Positions 16,920 through 25,442 of a stretch of 64,000 nucleotides of DNA are shown here, one piece after another. The notes beneath the pieces were generated by a model. It ran no database searches. It was given only the letters and a program-made list of their open reading frames with translations, and was not told where the DNA came from. The stretch is from Sphingobacterium puteale (GTDB lineage Bacteria; Bacteroidota; Bacteroidia; Sphingobacteriales; Sphingobacteriaceae). The stretch spans positions 62,001-126,000 of the forward strand of contig NZ_RBWS01000006.1 in assembly GCF_003627955.1 (NCBI RefSeq), written 5' to 3'. Position 1 is the stretch's first letter. Every line of letters begins with the position of its first letter. The position numbers and the translations under genes are program-made.

Positions 16920-19166
16920 ATGTTAAAGAAAAGTACTCTCTGGAGCGTCCTGGTTTTGCCGACTGCTGTATTGGCACAGAGCGGCAAACCAGAAAAATGG
17001 AAAAGTAAAATAAATCTTGCCGTTGACTCCACAAAGGTGGACAGTACAAAGTCCTATGTGTTATCGACAGCAAATGTTGTGGCCAATAAAACGACTATAC
17101 CATCTTCGACCTTGCGTCTCGGTGAAAATCTTTTGGTGACTCCGCAGAACATTCAGGTAATCGACCAGCGTTTACTTAATGATCAAATGATCTTGACCAC
17201 AGCGGAAGGGCTATCCCGGAATGTAAGTGGCGTGCGGACCATTACACATCAGGAAGAGGGGAGTGTCGGTATCGCTGTACGGGGATTTCAAGCCTCTAAC
17301 CTGCGTAATGGAATGGATGTAAGCGGTAGTTTTGGGCCGCTACGTGAGGATATGGCCTTTGTGGAACGTGTTGAATTCGTGAAGGGCCCAGCAGGATTTA
17401 TGATGGGAAATACACAGCCTGGAGGTTTCTATAATATAGTGACCAAAAAGCCGTCGGGAACGAATCAAAAAATCGCACAAATGACTTTGGGTAGCTATAA
17501 TCTATTGCGTGCCGCGGTTGACATTGACCAAAGATTGAGCAACGATGGAAAGTTTTTGGGAAGGTTTAATGTAATGGGAACCAAGAAAGGTAATTTTCAA
17601 CAAAATGTCAATCACGAACAGTTTGTTCTGAATCCATCTTTTAAGTACAATGCGAGTGAAAATACCAATGTAATCGTTGAATATATCCTCTCTCAAAATA
17701 ATTTTGAAGGTGGTTTTTCGAAATATGTCTATGGGACAGACGGTTTTAAGGAGCTAAAGAAGAATTTTTCATTTAGTGATCCGATTATGGATCCGACCAA
17801 ATCTTGGGAGCACAATGTTTATGGAACGATCAGCCATAATTTGAATGAGGATTGGCTGCTGACGGCACAGTTTGGTTATGTCCGCTCTGAAATGAAAGGA
17901 GCCTCTTTGTATGCGAATTACAATACAATTGCATTAAAGGATGGATCTGATGGAATTAAAAAAGGTGATGTAACCCGTAATGTTAGCATCAATGATGCCT
18001 TAAATACATCAACGGTGGGACAGGTATTTACACGCGGAAAGTTCAAAACTGGCGAAGTCAGTCACAATATTCTTGCAGGTTTGGACATGGGTAAGAAGTT
18101 CTACGTGGCAGATTGGTCTGTTGCAGGCAGTATTACTGACACAAGCAAAAAGCTGCCGGTCAATGCCAAGGGCGAGGTGGTCTTTAATATCTATAATCCC
18201 GTTTACGGCAATTTAACCAAAAATATGTTACCCGTGTATGATCGCTCCAAATCCTTACGGGAACGTGGGGCGAATTATCTATCGGATTATTCGTACAGCT
18301 CTGTACACATACAGGATGAAGTTCGTTTTCTGCAGGATAGACTCAGGCTCGCTGCCGGCCTACGTTATACAGCAACAAAAAAGGTATCTATTGCCAATAA
18401 TGGCAACGAAGTGAAGAACGAAGCGTTTACCCCGCGTTTTAGTGTAACTGGCTTGTTAACACCTACCTTTACGGTCTATGCTTTGTATGATGAAACATTT
18501 CAGGAACAAGCTGGATTGCTCTTGAACGGGGGAGCAGCAGATCCGTCCTATGGAAAGAATAAGGAGATTGGCGTGAAGAAAACTTGGTTTCAGAATAGGT
18601 TGATGACCAATTTAACGGCCTATCACTTAACAAAAACCAATCTGCTCACCGCTGCTGGTATCGACAATCCCGGTAAATTTGAACAGTCAGGTGAAGCAAC
18701 ATCCAAAGGAATCGAATTGGACGTCAATGGACTGATTAACAAAAACTGGAACGTCGTCTTCAATTACGCTTACACTGACGCCAAAGTAACAAAAGATAAA
18801 GATCCAAAGAAAATAGGCGGCATGTTATACGGTACTGCCCGACATATTAGCAATGCGTGGATCAAATATACGGTGACAGCAGGTAATTTAGAGGGACTGG
18901 GATTTTCAGCTGGTTACGAATATCAGGCCAAACGTGCAACTTGGCCAGTTGTCCAAGATCAAAAATACCTTCCTGATGATTTGTTCTCTATAGATTTGGG
19001 CGCATCTTATCAAAAAAATAATTATCACATTGCATTGTTGGTAAATAATGTGGCCAACCGATATAATTATGTTGGGTTCTACCCCGGAGCCTGGGGATAT
19101 ACCCATTATGGATGGCGGGTAGTCAACCCCCAAGGCTTTCGACTAAACTTGGCCTATAAATTTTAA
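16920..19166 (+). CDS. TonB-dependent siderophore receptor
   Basis: Outer-membrane, energy-coupled transporter of about 748 residues for a ferric siderophore. A signal peptide (MLKKSTLWSVLVLPTAVLAQ) is followed by a linker and the plug domain with VTPQNIQVIDQRLLNDQ, GLSRNVSGVR, IAVRGFQASN, RVEFVKGPAGFMMG and GGFYNIVTKKP, all typical of the FhuA-like siderophore group. The remainder is the 22-strand barrel, with a C-terminal aromatic residue (LNLAYKF). No carboxypeptidase-like N-terminal extension is present, so it is not a SusC-type protein. It is divergent from a PchR-like regulator and is closed by a hairpin, hence a one-gene unit. The ligand is not predictable. Confidence 0.94.
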   Translation: MLKKSTLWSVLVLPTAVLAQSGKPEKWKSKINLAVDSTKVDSTKSYVLSTANVVANKTTIPSSTLRLGENLLVTPQNIQVIDQRLLNDQMILTTAEGLSRNVSGVRTITHQEEGSVGIAVRGFQASNLRNGMDVSGSFGPLREDMAFVERVEFVKGPAGFMMGNTQPGGFYNIVTKKPSGTNQKIAQMTLGSYNLLRAAVDIDQRLSNDGKFLGRFNVMGTKKGNFQQNVNHEQFVLNPSFKYNASENTNVIVEYILSQNNFEGGFSKYVYGTDGFKELKKNFSFSDPIMDPTKSWEHNVYGTISHNLNEDWLLTAQFGYVRSEMKGASLYANYNTIALKDGSDGIKKGDVTRNVSINDALNTSTVGQVFTRGKFKTGEVSHNILAGLDMGKKFYVADWSVAGSITDTSKKLPVNAKGEVVFNIYNPVYGNLTKNMLPVYDRSKSLRERGANYLSDYSYSSVHIQDEVRFLQDRLRLAAGLRYTATKKVSIANNGNEVKNEAFTPRFSVTGLLTPTFTVYALYDETFQEQAGLLLNGGAADPSYGKNKEIGVKKTWFQNRLMTNLTAYHLTKTNLLTAAGIDNPGKFEQSGEATSKGIELDVNGLINKNWNVVFNYAYTDAKVTKDKDPKKIGGMLYGTARHISNAWIKYTVTAGNLEGLGFSAGYEYQAKRATWPVVQDQKYLPDDLFSIDLGASYQKNNYHIALLVNNVANRYNYVGFYPGAWGYTHYGWRVVNPQGFRLNLAYKF

Positions 19167-19210
19167 CTAAGCCATTATATAGTATAAATTGTTTGTCACC
19201 GGCTTTACAG

Positions 19211-19239
19211 GCCCAGCTATCGTTTCGCTGGGCTTTTTT
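19211..19239 (+). terminator. Terminator of the siderophore receptor gene
   Basis: GCCCAGC (19211-19217) pairs with GCTGGGC (19227-19233) around a 9-nt loop and is followed by six T (19234-19239). Confidence 0.9.
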
Positions 19240-19706
19240 CTTTCTGACAGTAGAGCATTGGTGCTAGTGGAGGCAATAAGCAAGCCTGTTGTCAACATTT
19301 GAATATCTTTTAAGACTAAATAACCTGCTGCTGATAGGGAAGGAAATCCTGGGTAATTTTAATGGGCATTTCAACATGTCGAATAAGTATTCTTTTCAAA
19401 CGAATTGTAAGCAAAGGCTTTCGAATATAAAATGGAGTTTATTTATATGAGGAAAAAACATAGTTTTAAGATGTTCTTATGCCCTGGATATAAGATTAAG
19501 AAATATACATAAGTTGATAGGTGATTTTATAAACTTCTCAATAGAAGAAAGAATAAAAATAGGGGTCGACTGACCTTGAAGGAAATATCTATATTGAAGA
19601 TTGGAATTTATCATTTTTGCGAGATAAGATCTTTTGGGTAAGAAACGAAAAGGAACCGAGCTAAAATTAATATGTTAAATAATAAAAGGTCGCGCATTTA
19701 TACGTT
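19240..19706. other. Gap of about 470 bp without an identified gene
   Basis: AT-rich spacer. On the minus strand a 40-residue stop-free stretch (19438-19316) reads like a protein end (...KRILIRHVEMPIKITQDF...) but has a stop just upstream and no start, so it may be a small gene remnant or chance. Nothing else seen. Confidence 0.4.
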
Positions 19707-20147
19707 ATGAAAAAAACTATCTTTCAATTTTGGCTGGTCAATATTCTGATAAGCATAACCCTATCCGTTCTGTATAGAATGGTTATTAGTGATCTGAACT
19801 CGGCTGATAATACCCTTTTTGAAAGGTTTATCAGTATATTGAATATATTGATAAATCTGGGGCTATCAACGGTGTACCTTGTTGCGATCGTTTTTAGTTC
19901 CCTATCATTATTTCTCAATCAAATAGAAAAAATCAGGTATAATTATTTTTTGTCGTTTTTGACATTTTCAGGGATACCCTTCATCTGCGTTCTTGTTCTG
20001 GGAGCCGAGGTTTTGATCGACTATTACCGATATGATATCGTGCTTCCGCCGCTAAGGCTGCTGCTGCTCTTTTCAATAGTTTATTTAATATGTACATTTG
20101 TCGAATTTTTGTTATTCAGGAAAAAAGTAGAAAAGATATATAGCTGA
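19707..20147 (+). CDS. Hypothetical membrane protein, four helices
   Basis: Not recognised. A 146-residue protein with four hydrophobic segments: about 7-25, 42-67, 77-98 and 108-132, separated by short polar loops, and a basic end (FRKKVEKIYS). No conserved catalytic motif. It is flanked by a long gap on the left and by a hairpin on the right, so it is a single-gene unit. Composition is AT-rich and Ile/Leu-rich as expected for a membrane protein; the ATG at 19707 is the first in the frame. Confidence 0.6.
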   Translation: MKKTIFQFWLVNILISITLSVLYRMVISDLNSADNTLFERFISILNILINLGLSTVYLVAIVFSSLSLFLNQIEKIRYNYFLSFLTFSGIPFICVLVLGAEVLIDYYRYDIVLPPLRLLLLFSIVYLICTFVEFLLFRKKVEKIYS

Positions 20148-20171
20148 TGTTTTTTTCAAAACAAACCAACA

Positions 20172-20205
20172 AATCGCTATTGATATCACGTTATAAATAG
20201 CGATT
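20172..20205. terminator. Bidirectional terminator
   Basis: Perfect 10-bp inverted repeat AATCGCTATT (20172-20181) / AATAGCGATT (20196-20205) with a 14-nt loop, between the convergent membrane protein and clpP genes. Confidence 0.75.
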
Positions 20206-20231
20206 GTTCACTGCCGGTAGCATATTGGCGC

Positions 20232-20915
20232 TTAGGTCAGCACTTCGTCGATTATGCCGAATTCTTTTGCTTCAGCCGCAACCATCCAATGGTCTCTATC
20301 GCTGACATCATGTACCTTCTGATAAGCTTGTCCACTATGTTTGACGATAATGTCATAAAGTTCTTTTTTTATTTTTAAAACTTGATTGGCTGTAATTTCA
20401 ATGTCGGAGGCTTGTCCTTGGACACCACCTAAAGGCTGATGTAACATGACCCGTGCGTGTGCCAGGGCACTCCGCTTGCCCGCAGCACCACCACATAATA
20501 AGATGGCGCCAAACGAGAGTGCCATACCCGTACAGATGGTCGCGACGTCAGGACTGATTAATTGCATGGTATCATAAATGCCCAGCCCCGCATAAACTTC
20601 GCCTCCCGGGGAATTGATATACATGTGTATATCTTTTTTGGCATCGACGGATTGCAGAAATAATAATTGAGCCTGTACAATGTTGGCGATATTGGATTCG
20701 ACAGGTGCTCCCACAAATATAATACGATCCATCATTAACCTGGAAAATACATCCATTTGCGATACCCTTAATTCGCGTTCTTCGGTAATGTAGGGCGTCA
20801 TCGCTAAAGGGGTGCTATTGCGTTCAACGCTGCTTAAATAATTATCTACCCGATCTTTTGAGACATAGCAGTGCCCGACCGCAAATTTGCGGAACTCATT
20901 TTTATCAATATTCAT
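20232..20915 (-). CDS. clpP: ClpP-type serine protease, probable second paralogue
   Basis: Catalytic subunit of an ATP-dependent Clp protease, 227 residues. The triad is intact and correctly spaced: S134 in GMALSFGA, H159 in RVMLHQP and D208 in SDRDHW (25 and 49 residues apart, as in E. coli ClpP). YINSPGGEVYAGLGIYDTM and HQPLGGVQGQASDIEI are also conserved. Around the catalytic Ser the usual AASMGA is changed to ALSFGA. The N-terminus (MNIDKNEFRKFAVGH) resembles Bacteroidetes ClpP. In this phylum the main clpP normally sits with tig and clpX; here it is the last gene of an ECF sigma operon, so it is probably an extra copy. It starts 12 bp after the 90-aa gene. Confidence 0.93.
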   Translation of the reverse strand: MNIDKNEFRKFAVGHCYVSKDRVDNYLSSVERNSTPLAMTPYITEERELRVSQMDVFSRLMMDRIIFVGAPVESNIANIVQAQLLFLQSVDAKKDIHMYINSPGGEVYAGLGIYDTMQLISPDVATICTGMALSFGAILLCGGAAGKRSALAHARVMLHQPLGGVQGQASDIEITANQVLKIKKELYDIIVKHSGQAYQKVHDVSDRDHWMVAAEAKEFGIIDEVLT

Positions 20916-20927
20916 GATTTTTTTGAT

Positions 20928-21200
20928 TTATGTTTTTTTGAATAGCCGCCTTATTTTTTGGCTAAAACGGATATGTTGGGGCTGTGTAAACAGTATTTGA
21001 TGTATTGCTTCAATTTCTTGTTTCAATTGTCTGCGACCAAACTGTTTTACGATTTCGTAAGCTTTTTGCTGTGCGATTACTTTATCAGCCAATTCATTGT
21101 CTAGCAACAAATGTGCATCAAATAACAGTGCTTCGCCAGGATTCGCTGTCCCCAACAGATGAGTTTCTATCTGTTGGGTCTCATTCCATGAAGTCGTCAT
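20928..21200 (-). CDS. 90-aa protein, possible soluble anti-sigma factor
   Basis: Small protein starting MTTSWNETQQIETHLLGTA, with an acidic helix region (GEALLFDAHLLLDNELADKV) and a basic tail (FSQKIRRLFKKT). Its N-terminal half resembles the sigma-binding end of Bacteroidetes anti-sigma proteins (W-N-x-x-x-x-IE-x-x-L...E-A-x-x-F-x-x-x-L), but it has no membrane segment and no zinc Cys/His cluster. The start lies inside the sigma gene (20-nt overlap), a sign of coupled translation, and it is followed by clpP. Function as a sigma partner is inference from position and weak resemblance. Confidence 0.7.
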   Translation of the reverse strand: MTTSWNETQQIETHLLGTANPGEALLFDAHLLLDNELADKVIAQQKAYEIVKQFGRRQLKQEIEAIHQILFTQPQHIRFSQKIRRLFKKT

Positions 21201-21714
21201 AAACTAGCGATTTTTCTCTGATGGACTCTCTTACTTTCTCCAGGCATTTATACTTCTGAACTGTGGCACTCCGTGTTCCTGAATAGCCAAATTCATCTGC
21301 GATTTCTTGGAGCGATAGTCGGTCATAATAAAAGCTTTTTAATAAATTCATACATTTACGCCCTGCAGTTTCCAGAAAGCGCAACAGCCGTCCGTGGGAC
21401 GGAGACTCTTCATCTGTTAAAGGGATCTCCAGGTTGTCCAATGGCAGATGTTGGCTTGTTTGGTAATAACGTTTTAACCACAGATTCCGCGCCGTACCGA
21501 TAAGGTAACCAATATCATTTTTCAATGCCGTTGGAGTTAAGATAACCTTTTCATAATAAATGACCAAAGCGTCCTGAAATACATCTTTCGCTTCGTCAAA
21601 GTTGCCCCCCATACAGCTTACATATTTAGCCACCGTAGGAAACGCACTTTTATAGAGATCCATAAAAAGTGCCTGTCGCCTCATTGCTTGATTTGAATTA
21701 TTAACACCTTGCAT
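21181..21714 (-). CDS. ECF-type RNA polymerase sigma factor
   Basis: Sigma-70 family protein of 177 residues with region 2 in the first half (FPTVAKYVSCMGGNFDEAKDVFQDALVIYYEK, the FQDALV block matching the family's core-binding helix) and region 4 near the end (LLKSFYYDRLSLQEIADEFGYSGTRSATVQKYKCLEKVRE). It directs RNA polymerase to a small regulon. It is the first gene of a three-gene unit with the 90-aa protein and clpP and has no FecR or SusC partner, so it belongs to a stress or envelope type rather than to glycan uptake (inference). ATGs lie at 21714 and 21681. Confidence 0.9.
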   Translation of the reverse strand: MQGVNNSNQAMRRQALFMDLYKSAFPTVAKYVSCMGGNFDEAKDVFQDALVIYYEKVILTPTALKNDIGYLIGTARNLWLKRYYQTSQHLPLDNLEIPLTDEESPSHGRLLRFLETAGRKCMNLLKSFYYDRLSLQEIADEFGYSGTRSATVQKYKCLEKVRESIREKSLVYDDFME

Positions 21715-21787
21715 ATTATCTTTTATATCAATGTACCAATTATGATCAAAGTATCACCTTTTATTTTCAAAAATAATTAATATAATA

Positions 21788-21812
21788 AAAGCTTCCTGTA
21801 AAGGGAAGCTTT
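21788..21812 (-). terminator. Terminator of the MarR-GNAT gene
   Basis: AAAGCTTCC (21788-21796) and GGAAGCTTT (21804-21812) form a 9-bp stem with a 7-nt loop; on the minus strand it continues into a T/A-rich run. It lies between the MarR-GNAT stop and the sigma operon promoter. Confidence 0.7.
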
Positions 21813-21844
21813 GGAGGCTTTAGCCTTAGCAATGTTTTTCTTGG

Positions 21845-22804
21845 CTAGCTGTTTCTAAGGTCAAGTTCCATTTGGATATTACAGCGCTGATAAGGGCTAG
21901 GGTAGCCGGTAATTTTCTGAAAACCCAATTTATGATATAGATTGATCGCCGGTTTTAGTATGGTATTGCTCTCCAGATATAATTTCGACGCACCCAGAGT
22001 TTTCGCTTCCTCAATAATCGCGCGCCCCAGTATAGTGCCTACACTTTTACCTTGTGCTTTCGGGGAAACTGCCATTTTTGCCAATTCGTAATCAAATTCG
22101 GGGTGATCCATTTTGATGAGTGAACAAACACCCAACGGCTCATTATTATAAAGAGCAACCAGAATTTTTCCTCCTTTTGCTAAAATATATTCTTCAGGGT
22201 TGTCAAGCGCTTTGTGATCGGTTTCTTCCATTTCAAAATAGGTCGAGATCCATTCCTCGTTTAAGGATTTAAATGCTTGACGATATTCAGCCTGATAGGG
22301 GACAACCCTCACATCCTTACTTTCACGAATTTTCTTCTGTTCCTGTACACGTTTCAATAACGATTTTTGTTCCAAAAGGAACTCCCATTCCGCTAAAGCT
22401 TCCCAAAGATTATGGGTAGCTTCCTGGATGATACCATCAATGGCATGATCGATATCAATGCATTGGATTCGCATTCGTTCCCAAAGCGCTTTGCCTTGCT
22501 TGGTCAATCCAACCATATTTCTTCGTTTGTCCTGGGAACGTAGATTGTCCTCGACCAGGCCGGCATTGATCATCTCTTTGACAATTTTAGTCACCGAAGG
22601 CTGAGAGTGACCTATTTCGTTCGCGATATCCGTGATGGTTTTGCAATCACCTTCCGAAAGAACAAAGAAAACAGGGAACCACTTCGGAGCAAAATCAATC
22701 TGATAGAGTTCGTGTAACCTTGCTGCCTCATCGGTTACATTTGATGCCATATAGCGTAATCTGCTACCTAAGGCTATTTTTCCCGTTTTTTCAAATAGTT
22801 CCAT
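21845..22804 (-). CDS. MarR regulator fused to a GNAT N-acetyltransferase
   Basis: Two-domain protein of 319 residues. Residues about 1-145 are a MarR winged helix (GDCKTITDIANEIGHSQPSVTKIVKEM as the recognition helix, DKRRNMVGLTKQGKALWERM as the wing). Residues about 160-318 are a GNAT acetyltransferase, with the acetyl-CoA loop in MAVSPKAQGKSVGTILGRAI and the C-terminal LGASKLYLESNT...NLYHKLGFQK. This fusion is known in Bacteroidetes; the small-molecule or protein substrate is not. A dyad at its own promoter suggests autoregulation. It is monocistronic. Confidence 0.92.
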   Translation of the reverse strand: MELFEKTGKIALGSRLRYMASNVTDEAARLHELYQIDFAPKWFPVFFVLSEGDCKTITDIANEIGHSQPSVTKIVKEMINAGLVEDNLRSQDKRRNMVGLTKQGKALWERMRIQCIDIDHAIDGIIQEATHNLWEALAEWEFLLEQKSLLKRVQEQKKIRESKDVRVVPYQAEYRQAFKSLNEEWISTYFEMEETDHKALDNPEEYILAKGGKILVALYNNEPLGVCSLIKMDHPEFDYELAKMAVSPKAQGKSVGTILGRAIIEEAKTLGASKLYLESNTILKPAINLYHKLGFQKITGYPSPYQRCNIQMELDLRNS

Positions 22805-22822
22805 AATAGTATAAGTAATTAT

Positions 22823-22843
22823 ATAACCAGTTATGCAAATTTA
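22823..22843 (-). promoter_or_regulatory. MarR-GNAT promoter with overlapping operator dyad
   Basis: On the minus strand a -7 box TAAATTTG (22843-22836) is followed after 1 nt by the dyad ATAAC-CA/TG-GTTAT (22823-22834), 5-bp half-sites with a 2-nt spacer, placed at the expected transcription start and 18 bp before the ATG. This is the position expected for autorepression by a MarR dimer. Confidence 0.45.
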
Positions 22844-23184
22844 GAAAACATTTAGATACATTAAAAGACTAAATTCAAAAAATATAGTATATCGGAGAAA
22901 TGAAGCTCGCTTTTTGTCCGCGAATTTATTTTTGCATATCTTAAAAAACGCAAATGCGAGTTGATAACTAATGAGGGCTTGCAACATTGGAAAAACTCTA
23001 TTTTGAACTACGTATCTTTATGTCAAGTGCGATTCACAATTTAATACGAGTGGACTTATAAGCTTAAGAGAGTTACACAATAAGTCAACCAAATGATGCT
23101 ATACTACGCGCACTGTACGGCTGTCCGAAAAAATAATATATGGAGAATTATGATTATATTTAAGTGGATATAAACTGTACAACA
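22844..23184. other. Intergenic gap, about 340 bp
   Basis: AT-rich spacer between divergent genes. Apart from the MarR-GNAT promoter at its left end and one T-rich stretch near 22920-22950, no gene, hairpin terminator or clear promoter was seen. Confidence 0.4.
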
Positions 23185-23745
23185 ATGACATTGAGACGAA
23201 GCATACCGGCAGGAAAGACAGCTGTAGGAGTTGTGCTCCTTTGTACTTTTTTTAGTGTATGTGGATGCGCTTCATTGAAGCAGACCAGAAAGGAGGGGAT
23301 GCTTGAAATTTCTGAATTAAAGGCTTTCGACGGTATCTATAATAATGTGAGCAGTCAAGAGGAAGATGCTGAATTTTCTTCTCTTTGGAACCAGCTGATC
23401 TTAAGGGATAAAATTGATCTGCTAGATTTCAGAAATGCCAAAATCAGACTTAGCACAATTGGAAATAACCAGATCAAGGCGACCTGGCTGCTGGGGGATA
23501 CAGCAAAGAAGAGTATTCTGCTTGACGGAAAACTGAAGGACAATTATTTTGTTTCCCGGCATAATCGGATTATCATACCCATACCACTGATATACGGACA
23601 GATCAAAAATAATCAGTTCCAATTATGGCTGGGTCAGGATAATCAGCTACATCTCGATAGATTACAAAACAGGTGGGGCTGGGTATTCGTTTTCCTGGCG
23701 GGGGCAGATAATACGTCGAGCTACAAATATGAGAAAGCAAAATAG
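23185..23745 (+). CDS. Hypothetical lipoprotein, about 186 aa
   Basis: Not recognised. The sequence begins with a basic segment and a hydrophobic run ending in FFSVCGC (MTLRRSIPAGKTAVGVVLLC...), a good lipoprotein signal with lipobox Cys, so the mature protein is probably membrane-anchored in the periplasm. The remaining 150 residues are soluble, with beta-type pattern (IRLSTIGNNQIKATWLLGD, SILLDGKLKDNYFVSRHNRI). I chose ATG 23185; an in-frame GTG at 23164 adds seven residues. It converges on the 24.5-kb gene with about 40 bp between stops. Confidence 0.65.
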   Translation: MTLRRSIPAGKTAVGVVLLCTFFSVCGCASLKQTRKEGMLEISELKAFDGIYNNVSSQEEDAEFSSLWNQLILRDKIDLLDFRNAKIRLSTIGNNQIKATWLLGDTAKKSILLDGKLKDNYFVSRHNRIIIPIPLIYGQIKNNQFQLWLGQDNQLHLDRLQNRWGWVFVFLAGADNTSSYKYEKAK

Positions 23746-23782
23746 AAAAAATAGACAAGCTTTCCAACGCGTAATTCCTGGT

Positions 23783-24538
23783 TCAATCGGTTTGTCTTAC
23801 GACAGTATCCAGCTTTGTCAGGAAGTAAATAAACTGCTTCTTTTTTTGACTGCCTTGGCCCTGCATGGCATAGGCTTTTACGATAAAGGAATTATCATCT
23901 AACCATCTGATATCCTCGACAGCCCAATCCTTGGTTTGAAAGCTCATGAGCTCTGAAAGACGTCCCTTTTTTCGGTTCCCTCCATCCTGTATTTTAAGAA
24001 GCCCTATAAAACAGCTATTACGCTCATAGTCATAATTGTAGTAGTAAGTCAAAAAACGGCCGCTAGGTGAAGGAATAGGGAGCTCTACTGCGGCATCGCC
24101 GACTGAAATAATGGTATTTTTTACCGCACTATTGCTGTCTATCAATACCAAGTCACTGAAACCTAAATGTTCCGAAACACTATGGCTGATCAGGGCGTAA
24201 CTTTTTAGAATGGGAAAATAGCCTTTGTACTCCCAGCCCCGGAACCCTTCCGGCTGATCCGGAGAATCGTTGTATTTGTGTAGCTTGATCTTTCCTTTCC
24301 CTGTAGGAATAATAATGTTTTTCCCATTGATAATGGGAATAGAGTGGGTAAGCTGATTTACTGCACTTGCCTTTTTATAATCTTGTTCCGTAGCTTTTTT
24401 AAAATAAATCGTAGGAAGATTATCATAACTGTCAGCATAGCCAACGGCAAATTCCTTATTTGCCTGACCCAAAGCTGTCCTTATTAAAAAGAGAAAAATG
24501 ATCGTTATTGCTACGCTTATTTTGAACATAGGTCGCAT
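23783..24538 (-). CDS. Hypothetical secreted protein, about 251 aa
   Basis: Not recognised. From ATG 24538 (MRPMFKISVAITII...) or 24529 it begins with a good signal peptide (ISVAITIIFLFLIRTALGQ), so it is exported. The mature part is beta-rich with phrases such as ELPIPSPSGRFLTYYYNYD and DIRWLDDNSFIVKAY, which resemble single blades of TolB/WD-type propellers, but it is too short for a complete propeller and no family is certain. An in-frame ATG at 24667 would put 43 non-signal residues in front and is rejected. It stands alone, divergent from the Pr6Pr gene. Confidence 0.65.
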   Translation of the reverse strand: MRPMFKISVAITIIFLFLIRTALGQANKEFAVGYADSYDNLPTIYFKKATEQDYKKASAVNQLTHSIPIINGKNIIIPTGKGKIKLHKYNDSPDQPEGFRGWEYKGYFPILKSYALISHSVSEHLGFSDLVLIDSNSAVKNTIISVGDAAVELPIPSPSGRFLTYYYNYDYERNSCFIGLLKIQDGGNRKKGRLSELMSFQTKDWAVEDIRWLDDNSFIVKAYAMQGQGSQKKKQFIYFLTKLDTVVRQTD

Positions 24539-24724
24539 TAATCCAGGGTACGCTATGAATTGATCTTTTATAACATTGAATTTACAACATTGTCTTGGGA
24601 AATGAAGCATCATGGCTATATTTTCTTTCGAAGAAATGAATAGAATGCTTTGATGTTCGAGAAACATGCTTTGGTAGAATAGGCTGGACTTTATTTGATA
24701 AATTGTTTATTTTTACTATAGTAA

Positions 24725-25360
24725 ATGGGTATGATGATTTTAACCAAGAAAAGCCTCGTAGCTTTTATTGCGCTGTTAAGTTGGATTGCAATTATTGCGC
24801 AGTTTTTGATTAGTATGAGTAATGCTACGATTTCAACTGGTGATCTGGTCGTTCGATTTTTTAGTTACTTTACCATTTTGACGAATTTAATGGTCGCAAT
24901 TTGCTGCAGCAGTGCCGTACTTTTTCCGCAGAATGTCATCGGACGATTTTTTGTCAAACCAGCAGTAGTTACAGCGATAACATTATATATTCTGATTGTC
25001 GGACTCATCTATAATACAGTTTTGCGCTACTTGTGGCAACCGGTAGGGATAACCAGGGTTGTTGACGAAATGCTTCATTCCATTGTTCCTATATTGGTGT
25101 TAATTCACTGGTGGTGCTCGCTGGATAAAGCTGCCCTACAATGGCGATCTGTTTTTAGCTGGTTACTTTATCCGTTCCTTTACCTGCTATATACTTTGTG
25201 GCACGGCGCAATTTCTGGATTTTACCCCTATCCCTTCATTGATGTTTCCATGTTGGGAATGAACCAAGTACTGACAAATAGCCTGATCGTAGCTTTGGTT
25301 TTTGTGTTTATCGGATTACTTTTAATTTTAATAAATAGACGACTTGCTAAAAGACGGTAA
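24725..25360 (+). CDS. Pr6Pr family membrane protein
   Basis: Integral membrane protein of 211 residues with six hydrophobic segments: about 10-28, 42-64, 77-97, 114-131, 143-164 and 183-204. The motif VVRFFSYFTILTNLMVA near residue 45, the HSIVPILVLIHWW segment and YTLWHGAISGFYPYPFID are characteristic of the Pr6Pr (FAR-17a/AIG1-like) family. Function in bacteria is not established; eukaryotic relatives hydrolyse fatty acid esters of hydroxy fatty acids. The starts at 24725 and 24731 are both possible. It overlaps the extended form, not the preferred start, of the next gene. Confidence 0.85.
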   Translation: MGMMILTKKSLVAFIALLSWIAIIAQFLISMSNATISTGDLVVRFFSYFTILTNLMVAICCSSAVLFPQNVIGRFFVKPAVVTAITLYILIVGLIYNTVLRYLWQPVGITRVVDEMLHSIVPILVLIHWWCSLDKAALQWRSVFSWLLYPFLYLLYTLWHGAISGFYPYPFIDVSMLGMNQVLTNSLIVALVFVFIGLLLILINRRLAKRR

Positions 25361-25442
25361 TAAGGTTATCTCCGCGGGAATCAAAATCAATGTAAATGTC
25401 ATGATTGCAATTAGTGTAATACAGAATATTATTTTAGGGTAT

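Noticed and set aside
24539-24667. N-terminal extension of the 24.5-kb secreted protein
   Set aside because: The first 43 residues are not signal-like; ATG 24538 or 24529 opens directly on a signal peptide.
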